Positions 16,964 through 26,491 of a stretch of 64,000 nt of DNA are shown here, piece by piece. The notes beneath the pieces were generated by a model. The model was not told the origin of the DNA. It was given only the letters and a program-made list of their open reading frames with translations, and searched no databases. The position numbers were made by a program, and so were the translations under genes. The stretch's first letter is position 1. Each line of letters starts with the position of its first letter. The DNA comes from Ligilactobacillus pabuli. GTDB taxonomy: Bacteria; Bacillota; Bacilli; Lactobacillales; Lactobacillaceae. The stretch is taken from assembly GCF_022836475.1 (NCBI RefSeq), contig NZ_BQXH01000006.1, positions 1,689 to 65,688 on the forward strand, in the 5' to 3' direction.

Positions 16964-18304
16964 ATGCCGAAAAATAGCGACAGTCCCTCGTCGACTAAAA
17001 ACCACATGTCCATTCCATGGGCTAAAGTCATTGGCGAACACGGCCAAACACCAGTGATTCAGTCGTCGTTGAAGGAAAAAGCGACAATTATTGGCCGCAC
17101 TGGCTTGATCCTATTATCCTGTGGAACAGGGGCATGGCGTGTCCGTGACTCAATGAATTCACTAGCGCGCATCTTAGGTGTCTCATGTTCAGCAGATATT
17201 GGATTAGTCACGATCGAATATACTTGTTTTGACACCCAGGATAGCATTACTAATTCACTTTCACTCGTTTCAAGCGGAGTCAACACTGACAAACTAGCTG
17301 ACATGGAATACTTCGTCAGTGCGTTTGAAAAAGAAGGTGCCTTTCTGAGTGTCGCAGAAGTTCACCAAATGTTAGACCAAATTATGCAAAAAAAGGCCAA
17401 CTACCGCCCCTTTTACCAAGGATTAGCAGCGGCTTTTGCCTGTTGTGCCTTCGTTTTTCTCTTGGGCGGCGGTCCCATCGAAATGATTTGTTCCTTTTTC
17501 GGTGCAGGACTCGGCAATTGGCTCAAAGCAACGATGAACAGCAAACACATGACACTCTTCGCCGGCTTAGCCGCAGGAGTTGCCACAGCTTGTTTGACCT
17601 ACCTGTTAATTTCACGCGGGTTAGAGCTCACATTTGACATTAACGTCGGTCATGAAGCCGGCTATATTGGTTCAATGTTATTTGCAATCCCAGGCTTTCC
17701 ATTTATCACGAGTGGACTGGATATTGCCAAAACTGACCTGCGTTCCGGCATTGAACGCTTAGTCCACGCAGTTACGATTATTATTGTCGCGACATTAGTG
17801 GGTTGGATCGTGGCCTTAGCCAGCGATTTAAAACCGGACAGCTTTATCCCGCTTGGGTTAAGTCCACTAGCATTGATGTTATTGCGCATCCCTGCTAGTT
17901 TCTGTGGAGTCTTCGGCTTCTCGATCATGTTTAACAGTCCTAAAAAAATGGCTGCCACAGCCGGAGTGATTGGTGCCATCGCGAATACCTTACGTTTGGA
18001 ATTAGTTGATCTAACAAGTATGCCACCCGCTGCCGCTGCTTTTATCGGAGCGTTAACAGCTGGCTTACTAGCTTCGATGGTCCATCGCAAAATGGGTTAT
18101 CCCCGTATTTCGCTGACAGTTCCATCCATTGTGATCATGGTACCCGGACTGTATATGTACCGGGCAATGTATTACGTGGGGATTGGTACGATTGCCAGTG
18201 GAGCCCAATGGTTCATCAACGCCGCGATGATCGTCTTGTTTTTACCACTCGGATTAATTGTCGCTCGGATTTTAATGGATCCCGACTGGCGCCATTCTAG
18301 CTAA
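16964..18304 (+). CDS. ThrE-like threonine/serine exporter (fused ThrE and ThrB/DUF3815 halves)
   Basis: 446 aa from the ATG at 16964, about 8 nt behind GGAGG. The soluble N-terminal part (TGLILLSCGTGAWRVRDSM, then a mixed alpha/beta region) and about ten hydrophobic helices are typical of ThrE-family exporters of Corynebacterium type. These combine a DUF1212 half (to about residue 260) and a DUF3815 half with GAIANTLRLEL and the C-terminal helices. The likely role is amino acid efflux. Monocistronic with its own terminator. Confidence 0.83.
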   Translation: MPKNSDSPSSTKNHMSIPWAKVIGEHGQTPVIQSSLKEKATIIGRTGLILLSCGTGAWRVRDSMNSLARILGVSCSADIGLVTIEYTCFDTQDSITNSLSLVSSGVNTDKLADMEYFVSAFEKEGAFLSVAEVHQMLDQIMQKKANYRPFYQGLAAAFACCAFVFLLGGGPIEMICSFFGAGLGNWLKATMNSKHMTLFAGLAAGVATACLTYLLISRGLELTFDINVGHEAGYIGSMLFAIPGFPFITSGLDIAKTDLRSGIERLVHAVTIIIVATLVGWIVALASDLKPDSFIPLGLSPLALMLLRIPASFCGVFGFSIMFNSPKKMAATAGVIGAIANTLRLELVDLTSMPPAAAAFIGALTAGLLASMVHRKMGYPRISLTVPSIVIMVPGLYMYRAMYYVGIGTIASGAQWFINAAMIVLFLPLGLIVARILMDPDWRHSS

Positions 18305-18305
18305 T

Positions 18306-18351
18306 AAAAAACAATGTCTTTCCTGGAAAAAGGAGAGGCATTGTTTTTTTT
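18306..18351 (+). terminator. Terminator of the thrE-like gene
   Basis: ACAATG...CATTGT stem with an inner CTTTCC/GGAGAGG helix and nine T. It also separates the gene from the CRISPR array. Confidence 0.85.
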
Positions 18352-18427
18352 AGCTGCGATATTAGTATAAAAAAACTATTTGAGGTCTTCTAAAAAATAA
18401 GTTGGCATCTACCAATCCTTGATTTTA

Positions 18428-20046
18428 AATCCATGCCTCATTAGTTTAACGTCTTTCTAAAACTCTAACTAGCCCGCTACCCGTTCAAAATTGATCAGTA
18501 CCTTATTGGTTTAACGTCTTTCTAAAACAAAGATTTTGGCTTGTTTGATAAACTTGAAGATCAGTACCTTATTGGTTTAACGTCTTTCTAAAACTACCGT
18601 ACCTTTTTGCCAGTGGCAATTCTTGATCAGTACCTTATTGGTTTAACGTCTTTCTAAAACTATATTTAATTAAATTCTAGTCACTGCATTGATCAGTACC
18701 TTATTGGTTTAACGTCTTTCTAAAACGAGATCTAGCTATTAAAAATAATGATGTTGGATCAGTACCTTATTGGTTTAACGTCTTTCTAAAACGTTGGAAA
18801 CTGGGTTGTTACTCAAAAGTATGATCAGTACCTTATTGGTTTAACGTCTTTCTAAAACCACATAATTTAATTAGTCAGCTGGGATAAGGATCAGTACCTT
18901 ATTGGTTTAACGTCTTTCTAAAACACTTGTTATAATTTCTCGATAGTTCAACGTGATCAGTACCTTATTGGTTTAACGTCTTTCTAAAACCCCCCACACA
19001 TCGAGTGTAAGAAAGATGTGGATCAGTACCTTATTGGTTTAACGTCTTTCTAAAACTGTACTTCTGTTCGGCTTTAATACGTTTCTGATCAGTACCTTAT
19101 TGGTTTAACGTCTTTCTAAAACACGATAAGGCGGATTATAACACCAATGCCCGATCAGTACCTTATTGGTTTAACGTCTTTCTAAAACAGGGTCACAGAC
19201 ACTACCACGGGCGAATGCGATCAGTACCTTATTGGTTTAACGTCTTTCTAAAACTAAGGATGATGGGTTCTTAGTGTTCTTTGGGATCAGTACCTTATTG
19301 GTTTAACGTCTTTCTAAAACACATGAAACGTGAACGTTTAACCAGTAGCGGATCAGTACCTTATTGGTTTAACGTCTTTCTAAAACAGCTTATTTGGAAA
19401 ATGAACGTGCGTCTGTGATCAGTACCTTATTGGTTTAACGTCTTTCTAAAACAGGTACTGACTGAATCGGGTTAATACGCTCGATCAGTACCTTATTGGT
19501 TTAACGTCTTTCTAAAACCACCTTTCAATTGTTTAATTTCAGCCTTTAGATCAGTACCTTATTGGTTTAACGTCTTTCTAAAACGCTTTAAAGATAGCTT
19601 TCTTGTTGTCATCAGATCAGTACCTTATTGGTTTAACGTCTTTCTAAAACTCGTCCCAATCGTTGGTATCATATAAAGCAGATCAGTACCTTATTGGTTT
19701 AACGTCTTTCTAAAACCCTTTGTTCCTGTATATTGTGCGGTAACTTGATCAGTACCTTATTGGTTTAACGTCTTTCTAAAACATCGTGAACCTGTTGAAG
19801 TTGCAGAAGGAAGATCAGTACCTTATTGGTTTAACGTCTTTCTAAAACTGGGAACACATCAGAGTATACTGGGATGCTGATCAGTACCTTATTGGTTTAA
19901 CGTCTTTCTAAAACAAAGCTTTCCAAGCGACGAAAACAACAACTGATCAGTACCTTATTGGTTTAACGTCTTTCTAAAACGAACTCCAACAATGCCCACA
20001 CTTGTACAAAGATCAGTACCTTATTGGTTTAACGTCTTTCTAAAAC
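18428..20046 (-). CRISPR. Type II-A CRISPR array, 25 repeats and 24 spacers
   Basis: The repeat is 36 bp; read on the minus strand it begins GTTTTAGAAAGACG and ends GGTACTGATC. Repeats 18493-20046 (24 copies, 66-bp period) appear identical. The far repeat at 18428-18463 has six mismatches, all in the part away from the GTTTTAGA end, as expected for the trailer end. Spacers are 30 nt except the oldest, which is 29. No spacer was seen to match the rest of this window. The leader lies at the 20046 side, next to csn2. Confidence 0.98.
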
Positions 20047-20048
20047 CG

Positions 20049-20084
20049 TTATTTTTTAATAATAGTTTCATAAAGAGACGTCAA
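20049..20084 (-). promoter_or_regulatory. Leader promoter of the CRISPR array
   Basis: Minus strand -35 TTGACG (20084-20079), 17-nt spacer, -10 TATTAA (20061-20056). Transcription would begin around 20049, at the very edge of the first repeat. The leader between the csn2 stop and the array is only about 50 bp. Confidence 0.55.
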
Positions 20085-20097
20085 GCACTCAAAGGTC

Positions 20098-20766
20098 TCA
20101 ATACCAATCAACAAAATCCTTGTCGATATAGTAAAAGTTGCAATTTGAATAAAAATTAGCTTGAGACATATCTGTGAACTCAATGAGAATGATTGGCTGA
20201 ATTACGTCTTGTAGAAATTCAGCTAATTCCTCAATCTGACCAGCTGTTAAATAATGAGCGACATTATTTACTGCCAAGCAAGACTTTAGTTCACACATTT
20301 CATGAATCTGAATAATCGTTTTTATTATATCATACGCATCTGTTAAAGTCTTAGAATCAAGATGTGTATCAGTAAACTTCAGTACCTTTTTCAAATCAAA
20401 ATCGTAGGTAATTTTCATTGGTAAATCCGTTAAATACAAGCTTTCTTGGATTACATTATCTAGTCTAACTGTAGCTTCATGAATTTTGTTACGTTGAACA
20501 TCCGGCATGGCAGCAAACAATTTCTTTAAAACTATTGGCAAGTATCGCTTACTAATATCTTGCTGAATCATTAAATCTCCCAACCAATCAATTGATTTAT
20601 TTACTTCCACTAGTTCCATCTCATCATTCAAAAACCTCAACAAATCTTTTTGTCCTTTAAGACTTAGAATTAAATCACTATAAACTACTGAACTATCGGT
20701 TGCAATGACCGTAATCTTACCTGGTTCGATATTAAATGGTTTGTGGGTTGCGTATGATAACTTCAC
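20098..20766 (-). CDS. csn2: CRISPR-associated protein Csn2
   Basis: 222 aa, marker of subtype II-A. Csn2 forms a Ca2+-stabilised tetrameric ring that slides on linear DNA ends and is needed for spacer acquisition with Cas1, Cas2 and Cas9. The N-terminus KLSYATHKPFNIEPGKITVIATDS and the long alpha-helical middle fit the family. The start overlaps the cas2 stop by 4 nt (ATGA). It is the last gene of the cas operon, 51 bp before the array. Confidence 0.93.
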   Translation of the reverse strand: MKLSYATHKPFNIEPGKITVIATDSSVVYSDLILSLKGQKDLLRFLNDEMELVEVNKSIDWLGDLMIQQDISKRYLPIVLKKLFAAMPDVQRNKIHEATVRLDNVIQESLYLTDLPMKITYDFDLKKVLKFTDTHLDSKTLTDAYDIIKTIIQIHEMCELKSCLAVNNVAHYLTAGQIEELAEFLQDVIQPIILIEFTDMSQANFYSNCNFYYIDKDFVDWY

Positions 20767-21083
20767 AAAATCAGCGTCCGATCTGAACTATTACGCACAT
20801 CCTCAACTGGCTTTCCCACTAAGAAATGGGAATCATTATACTGCTTTTCAGTCAGCATAAATGTTTGAATTAAGCCATTAGCTGGCAAAAACTTCTCAAT
20901 TCTCTTTTCCATAAATGTGGCTGACTTTCGATTAATACAGACCCGGACATAAACAGAATATTGCACCATCACAAAGCCTTCATTAATTAGTGACTTCCTA
21001 AACGTTCGATAAGCCTTACGTTGCTGGCTTGTTTCAACTGGTAAATCAAACATTATCATTAATCGCATGACTTGGTACCTCAT
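20763..21083 (-). CDS. cas2: CRISPR-associated endonuclease Cas2
   Basis: 106 aa from the ATG at 21083, which follows GGTGGAG by 7 nt. The frame is open to 21125, but the extra residues are encoded inside cas1 and are not family-like. The ferredoxin-like core starts MRLMIMFDLPVET, with the conserved Asp of strand 1. Cas2 dimers bridge Cas1 dimers in the integrase. Its start lies inside the end of cas1 (38-bp overlap), so translation is probably coupled. Confidence 0.94.
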   Translation of the reverse strand: MRYQVMRLMIMFDLPVETSQQRKAYRTFRKSLINEGFVMVQYSVYVRVCINRKSATFMEKRIEKFLPANGLIQTFMLTEKQYNDSHFLVGKPVEDVRNSSDRTLIL

Positions 21084-21951
21084 TAGTAAACTCCACCTCA
21101 ATCTTAACCTGATCACTATCTTCATTTAAAAAGTTTAAACAGTTACGTACGTGTACGCTAATTGCATTTTTTAACAACATCTTTTTATCATTAAACTTAA
21201 TTTCTAGGCTCAACATTTCAACTAGTCCATATTTAACATCAGGCGTTAATTCATTAAATTTTTGTCCTGCAACCCAGTAATCAATGATTGGTCGAAACGG
21301 TTCCATTAAATCTGACCCTAAATTAAAACTATTTTCTTCGCTATGATGGTGAATTCCAATATAAGTTAAGTATCCACTGGACACAATTTCTTGATTAACA
21401 GTTGATAATAAAATTGAATAACCATAATTCAGTGCTGCATTAACTGGAGATTTTTTCCTCCTCGTAAAATTTTTTTCAAATAATAACGGAAAATATTTTC
21501 TCGCAGCTGTAGCTTCGCGGTTAGACAGGTCATTAATTTCAATTTTCTCTAACTCGTGGTTAAGTTCATTAACCTCATTTCCATATAGTGCTAAAACTTG
21601 CATTTGATTCTTAATTTTGGCAAAGACAATTTTTGTCCATAAATTAGCTTGCCTTGAAACTGGCCAGGTCATCTGTTGCTCTATTGAATCTACATCACGT
21701 GTATTCGGATAATAGCCTACCGTCTCACAAACTGGTTCATGCATCTCATCCGAGAAAATCACCTTAACCTCATTTTTAGTTAATTGACTAATCAAAGCCG
21801 TTGTAATCACCGCTTGTGTTGTATTAATTAACAATAAGCTAATATCTTCTAGCGGAATTTGACTAATTCCATCCCTGGTCTGCACCGTCATCATCCGAGA
21901 AGCATAGGATAATTTCGCATGCTGAGTAATAATCACAGATCTCCATCCCAT
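21046..21951 (-). CDS. cas1: CRISPR-associated integrase Cas1
   Basis: 301 aa from the ATG at 21951, giving the usual N-terminus MGWRSVIITQHAKLSYAS; an in-frame GTG at 21963 overlaps the AGGAG ribosome site. Landmarks are the beta domain (IPLEDISLLLINTTQAVITTALI), the metal-binding Glu/His region (NAALNYGYSILLSTVNQEIVSSGYLTYIGIHH), and DLMEPFRPIIDYWV with the last acidic ligands. It inserts new spacers together with Cas2. The tracrRNA promoter begins just in front of this gene on the other strand. Confidence 0.95.
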   Translation of the reverse strand: MGWRSVIITQHAKLSYASRMMTVQTRDGISQIPLEDISLLLINTTQAVITTALISQLTKNEVKVIFSDEMHEPVCETVGYYPNTRDVDSIEQQMTWPVSRQANLWTKIVFAKIKNQMQVLALYGNEVNELNHELEKIEINDLSNREATAARKYFPLLFEKNFTRRKKSPVNAALNYGYSILLSTVNQEIVSSGYLTYIGIHHHSEENSFNLGSDLMEPFRPIIDYWVAGQKFNELTPDVKYGLVEMLSLEIKFNDKKMLLKNAISVHVRNCLNFLNEDSDQVKIEVEFTNEVPSHAINDNV

Positions 21952-21966
21952 TTTCAAAAACACTCC

Positions 21967-21995
21967 TTGTCATTAGATTGGTAATGCTATATAAT
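21967..21995 (+). promoter_or_regulatory. tracrRNA promoter
   Basis: TTGTCA (21967-21972), 17-nt spacer, TATAAT (21990-21995) on the plus strand, ahead of the anti-repeat. It overlaps the cas1 leader region on the other strand. Confidence 0.8.
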
Positions 21996-22001
21996 TATTT
22001 T

Positions 22002-22159
22002 GTCGGGTAGCTCCCGACTAGATCTACCTTATTGGTTTAACGTCTTGTTTTAAAATCAAACAAAGCATTAATTGCTGAGTTTATACTTCTGATCCGTTCT
22101 ATTAACGGACACTACATATTAGAAAAGGAATCACCCTATTGAAGAGTGATTCCTTTTTT
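22002..22159 (+). ncRNA. tracrRNA
   Basis: Predicted start around 22002. A small hairpin CGGG/CCCG comes first. The anti-repeat GATCTACCTTATTGG... (22020-22058) is complementary to most of the crRNA repeat, with two bases missing near its start and a changed TTGTTTTAAAA end that makes the internal bulge. A nexus-like AGCA/TGCT hairpin, a TCCGTT/AACGGA hairpin and a terminal GGAATCAC/GTGATTCC hairpin with T6 follow. It is transcribed against the cas genes and ends tail-to-tail with cas9. Confidence 0.9.
22122..22159. terminator. Shared terminator of tracrRNA and cas9
   Basis: GGAATCAC (22127-22134) pairs with GTGATTCC (22146-22153), with T6 on the plus side and TTTTCT on the minus side. The cas9 stop codon is at 22166. 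Confidence 0.85.
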
Positions 22160-22165
22160 GTACCC

Positions 22166-25100
22166 TTATAAATCTTTTAATGCCACTCTTCGTTCAAAAA
22201 TTCCAGTTGGAGATTGATAACACAAAATTGCATTTTCAGATAATTTTATATTTGGTTTAAATTGCATTTTTCCAAACTCTGTTCCTACACCTGTCAAATA
22301 TTTTAGGCTCACATATGATGCATTAGCGTGTAGCCCTACCAATATTCTGCTTAAAGTTTCCAATTTTCCAATTTGTTTAACCTTTTTCCCCTCATATTCA
22401 TTTTTAACTGGAATTTCAATGAACTTTTCGCGAGAACTATGAAGTGCATTTCTAAAATCACTTTTATCATACAGTTCAAAATATTTGTCCATCTGTTTCA
22501 ATATTTCATCATAAACTTCATCCAATTTTTTAGAATCAAATTCGTTCATAGATTTTATCGATTTTTCAGATAATACTAACTGCTTTGCATTATGCTTCAT
22601 GGTTGAGCTACCTATCATATATTTTTGTTTTCCATCTAAAACCAACTGATGATATCCTACTTTCGGAATAACTACATCAAAGTTCACAATTTTTTTCTTT
22701 TTTCCATTAGATAATCTCTTAGACAAAACTTCATGTAGTGTTTCATTAAAAGCATCAACTCCTTCTTGCTTCTTACGTTTTAATAAATCGGCTTCGCGAC
22801 GGGGTACCCCCACAACCTTATACTCACTGCTATTTATATTTTTTATAATAGCCATATATGCATCTTTATTATTGGTATAGCCACCGTATATTTCCGTTGG
22901 TTTATCATTTTTAATCGGAATCAATGTACTCTTCGCATCCGCAATAGCTGGCAAAACCGTTTGCTTAAACATTGCATCTTGATGTGTCGTAACTTCATGC
23001 GAAACCAACATATACTTAAAGTTATAAATTTTTTTGAAATAAGCAATATCGTGTTCACGGCTCCATAACAATTCACCATTGCCATCTACATATTTAGTAG
23101 TCTGTTCATTTTCAATATCATGTAAAAAGTTAAACTGTTTCAGCTGGACATCATCAATCTTCTTAAAATGTCCATAGGTAAAGTACGAACGGAGTTTTGG
23201 ATAACGGCGATAGAGATAATTACCCAAGAAGGTCGTTAAATAAGCATCCAGTGCATGATGATAATCATTCACATTTCTGTTCTTAATTAAGCCAAAATCC
23301 TTCCGAAGCTGCGAGTTCATCTTTGCTCGGACCTCAATAATTTCTGTTTGACCCTGATATTTTTCATTCAAAATTTCAGCGACTAACCGAATTACCTGAC
23401 TTGTTTCCACTAATTGCCGTTTGATAAAGCCTTGCGCCGTATACTTACCAATCGACTCTGGATCAGTAGTCAAGTTGACTAATTTTCTCTGCGAAATTAA
23501 TCCATTCTCAGCTAATTTTTTCCACAGATTTCTAACAGAATTATCCTGAATTCGATGCTCCGAAAAGTTAGCTAACGGAACGCTATCCGATTTTTTATTA
23601 TTAACAGCTGCGCTAACCAGCACGCGGTTATCAAGTGAATCATCCTTAATAAAGGCCTGTGGCAGAATATGATCAATCTGATAATTACCGATTTGATCAA
23701 TATTAATTGGCTTTCCTGTATAGATATCTCTTCCTAGCTGTGTAAAATACAAGAAATACTTATCTGTCATTACTTGTTTGCTATCCGTAAAGCTCTTTAA
23801 TGTTCCTTGCATTTGTTTTGCTTCAGCCAATTCTTTAGCCGCTTCTTGGTAAGCTAACTCAATTTTTCTCTGTCTGTCAATAGTTCTCCGTGGGTTTTTA
23901 TCAGGTGAACGCGTAAATTCAAGCGAAATTTTTTGTGGAGCTACTCCCATCGCCGTCTGGATATCGTCAACTACTTTAAAGACCTGACGAATTGCTTTCT
24001 TATTTTGCGGAGAAGTGTATGCATCGTCTAAAATATCCTCTACCAGTTGTTGACTAATACCATCGCCTTGTTGTTCCTGTTGATTATCGGTAAAGAAGCG
24101 ATTATTTGCATCATGAATGGTTCTACTAAAGCCTTCCTCTGCTTGAATTTGCATAAAGTTTTTCTGTGTATCCCAAAGTTGATCCATAATGGAATAGCCA
24201 TTGTCATCGATAATGTCAGTTAGTAATTTAGCTGAAAGTCTCCCCCAACCTCGATATCTCTTATTAACCAACTTTTTCTTTTGTTCCTCAGTCAACCAGC
24301 TAATTTCATCCAGTTTAACGTCATAAATTTGTTTATCTTCAAAAATTGTTGACCACTCAATGATTCTTTCAAAATCTACCTGTTTACTTGGATCATCCAC
24401 TGATTCACCAAAAATGTGTTTAAAATCAATGTACGTGGATAAACTAGAGTTAAACTTCTGTGGATCTGATAAGCCAGTAATCTTCGGATTGATGCTATAT
24501 CTACCTTCAGACGTAAAATAGTTTTGAATTTTTTTAACGTTAACTGTTTTGTATTTTTCAAAAACCTGGTGATATATTTCTTGCTTGTCATGCTTATTTA
24601 ATTTGTTTCCATTCACCCGAATAACATTCAATTCGTTTAAAACTTTATATTTTTGATATAATAAACTTTCATCTGGTAAGACATCTTCACCCAGTAAGTA
24701 ACTATCCTTGGTTGTCATTCTCCGAATAAATTTATCTGCAGATGCCATTCGGTCTACTTTTTCATCAAAGTTCCACGGAGTGATCCGTCCAGGTTCTTTT
24801 CGAATCATCCAGGCAAAGCTCTTACCTGACGTTTTCAATTGGTCTTCCGCCGTAATCAATGGTCCCACATAGTATGGCACTCTAAAAGCCACTAATTCAC
24901 TTAATTTATACTTAGCCTGGCTCTTATGGCTTGGATTTAGTTCCAATAAAAATGGGTAATACTTCCCTTGATTTTCAATAATTTTCTCTAGCTCATACTG
25001 ATGTAACTGATGAGGAATTACACCATTAGCCGAAGTTCTTTGCTTAGGCATAAAGGTTTCCATGTCAATTAAGCTCTTAATTTCAGCAGAAAAAGCAGAT

Positions 25101-26254
25101 GCTTCCAGATTTTTTTCAACTGTCTTATAAAAAGTGGCTTGTTGCTTGCCCTCTTTACCGCCACCATGAATATATTGCTCATACGCGGCACGTAATTGTT
25201 TGGCTTTCTTCTTATCTTTTGTAATTTCAATCTGTTGTTTTAATAAAGCAAGATGCTCGTGATGAGCATTGTATTTATCAACCATCGATTCAGAAACTGT
25301 CTTACCATCAGGCACAATTCCGTTTAACACAATTTGTGAATGCCACTGGTTAATAGTCTCTAACACTTTTTGTTGTGAGCTAGTCAATTGGCCCATTAAT
25401 GCTTCAACTTTATCATCTGCGTCTTCAGCATCTAACTTGAAATTCGCTTCATTGTCTTCCGTCTCTAAACCTAAAACGACATCAAATTTCGCTTTATTAC
25501 CTAAAATTGCCTTACAAAATTCACTAACAATTTTTTTATTGATTTTCGCTAAATCCTTATTCTGATCAGTTACTGTTAATAACTTAATAACTTGCTTTTG
25601 CTTGTCCGATCGGCTAAGGTCATTATTTAATAATATTTGTGCTACCTCAGCGATCTTTTCGTCTTCTAATTGGAACTTAGTCTCACCATGTAATTGTAAG
25701 AACAACTCATTTAACTCTTGAATGCCCTGGTTAAAATCAAATTTTCCTTGTTGTACATCTTTCACTGAAGTATGGACCAAAAAGTTTCCCCGATACTTTA
25801 CAATATGATGGATTGCCAAATAAATTTCTCGGATATCAAACTTTCTGTCTTCCGTCATCAACTTCTGGCGCAAATGGTAAATCGTAGGGTATTTATTATA
25901 AAAGTCAGAATCACTCGTCTCTGGAAATAATAGCGAACCAGTAAATTTCTTTTTACTATCCTTAGGTGAAATACTTGATTGCTTTAATCGTGCCAAAAAA
26001 TATTGATCCGTTTCAGCAAGATATGGCGCAAAAATTTCTTCTAATAAGCTCAAACGCCATTTACGCCGACCTAATCTTCTCTTAGTTGTTCGAAAACCAC
26101 GGCGCTCAGCCGCAGTTTCCCCTTCTTCAAACAATCTAACGCCAATATAGTTCTTACCTTTAACCCTAACCAACTTGTTAAGTTCATCAGTCACAGCAAA
26201 ACCAATTGAAGATGTTCCAATATCTAAGCCTACATTATACTTATCAACTTTCAC
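22166..26254 (-). CDS. cas9: CRISPR-associated endonuclease Cas9, type II-A
   Basis: 1362 aa from a GTG at 26254 (GGGAGG 9 nt upstream). RuvC-I: YNVGLDIGTSSIGFAV with catalytic D11. The arginine-rich bridge helix (RRGFRTTKRRLGRRKWRL) follows near residue 53. RuvC-II: KISLEFTRSP with E779. HNH: YQIDHILPQAF with D861 and H862, and the metal-binding NNKK later. RuvC-III: NDYHHALDAYL with H1000 and D1003. The remaining 350 residues are the PAM-interacting region. All catalytic residues are intact, so it should cut both strands. The size and the csn2 neighbour place it in II-A. PAM unknown. Confidence 0.98.
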   Translation of the reverse strand: MKVDKYNVGLDIGTSSIGFAVTDELNKLVRVKGKNYIGVRLFEEGETAAERRGFRTTKRRLGRRKWRLSLLEEIFAPYLAETDQYFLARLKQSSISPKDSKKKFTGSLLFPETSDSDFYNKYPTIYHLRQKLMTEDRKFDIREIYLAIHHIVKYRGNFLVHTSVKDVQQGKFDFNQGIQELNELFLQLHGETKFQLEDEKIAEVAQILLNNDLSRSDKQKQVIKLLTVTDQNKDLAKINKKIVSEFCKAILGNKAKFDVVLGLETEDNEANFKLDAEDADDKVEALMGQLTSSQQKVLETINQWHSQIVLNGIVPDGKTVSESMVDKYNAHHEHLALLKQQIEITKDKKKAKQLRAAYEQYIHGGGKEGKQQATFYKTVEKNLEASAFSAEIKSLIDMETFMPKQRTSANGVIPHQLHQYELEKIIENQGKYYPFLLELNPSHKSQAKYKLSELVAFRVPYYVGPLITAEDQLKTSGKSFAWMIRKEPGRITPWNFDEKVDRMASADKFIRRMTTKDSYLLGEDVLPDESLLYQKYKVLNELNVIRVNGNKLNKHDKQEIYHQVFEKYKTVNVKKIQNYFTSEGRYSINPKITGLSDPQKFNSSLSTYIDFKHIFGESVDDPSKQVDFERIIEWSTIFEDKQIYDVKLDEISWLTEEQKKKLVNKRYRGWGRLSAKLLTDIIDDNGYSIMDQLWDTQKNFMQIQAEEGFSRTIHDANNRFFTDNQQEQQGDGISQQLVEDILDDAYTSPQNKKAIRQVFKVVDDIQTAMGVAPQKISLEFTRSPDKNPRRTIDRQRKIELAYQEAAKELAEAKQMQGTLKSFTDSKQVMTDKYFLYFTQLGRDIYTGKPINIDQIGNYQIDHILPQAFIKDDSLDNRVLVSAAVNNKKSDSVPLANFSEHRIQDNSVRNLWKKLAENGLISQRKLVNLTTDPESIGKYTAQGFIKRQLVETSQVIRLVAEILNEKYQGQTEIIEVRAKMNSQLRKDFGLIKNRNVNDYHHALDAYLTTFLGNYLYRRYPKLRSYFTYGHFKKIDDVQLKQFNFLHDIENEQTTKYVDGNGELLWSREHDIAYFKKIYNFKYMLVSHEVTTHQDAMFKQTVLPAIADAKSTLIPIKNDKPTEIYGGYTNNKDAYMAIIKNINSSEYKVVGVPRREADLLKRKKQEGVDAFNETLHEVLSKRLSNGKKKKIVNFDVVIPKVGYHQLVLDGKQKYMIGSSTMKHNAKQLVLSEKSIKSMNEFDSKKLDEVYDEILKQMDKYFELYDKSDFRNALHSSREKFIEIPVKNEYEGKKVKQIGKLETLSRILVGLHANASYVSLKYLTGVGTEFGKMQFKPNIKLSENAILCYQSPTGIFERRVALKDL

Positions 26255-26315
26255 TAAAGATGTCCTCCCTAAATTTTGTCAAATTATTTGGAAACAAAAA
26301 CCGGATAACACTTCA

Positions 26316-26341
26316 ATTATACTACCAACTAAACGTTTTCA
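26316..26341 (-). promoter_or_regulatory. Putative cas9 promoter region with a cre-like sequence
   Basis: On the minus strand TATAAT (26321-26316) lies about 60 bp before the cas9 start; no good -35 is seen. TGAAAACGTTTAGT (26341-26328) fits the cre pattern at 12 of 14 positions and would sit in the -35 area. Confidence 0.35.
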
Positions 26342-26441
26342 TAGCAATTTTTAAATATTCATTGATACTACTTTTGAAATTATTATCTTTAAAAAAATAT
26401 GCATTGTATACTGTATATCAATAAAAATTGTTAGATGCTAT

Positions 26442-26479
26442 AAAAAAGACCCAGTTCCTATTTTTCGGAACTGAGTCTT
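26442..26479 (-). terminator. Terminator of the yisL-like gene
   Basis: AAGACTCAGTTCC pairs with GGAACTGGGTCTT, followed on the minus strand by a T run. Confidence 0.85.
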
Positions 26480-26491
26480 TCAAATTTATTA

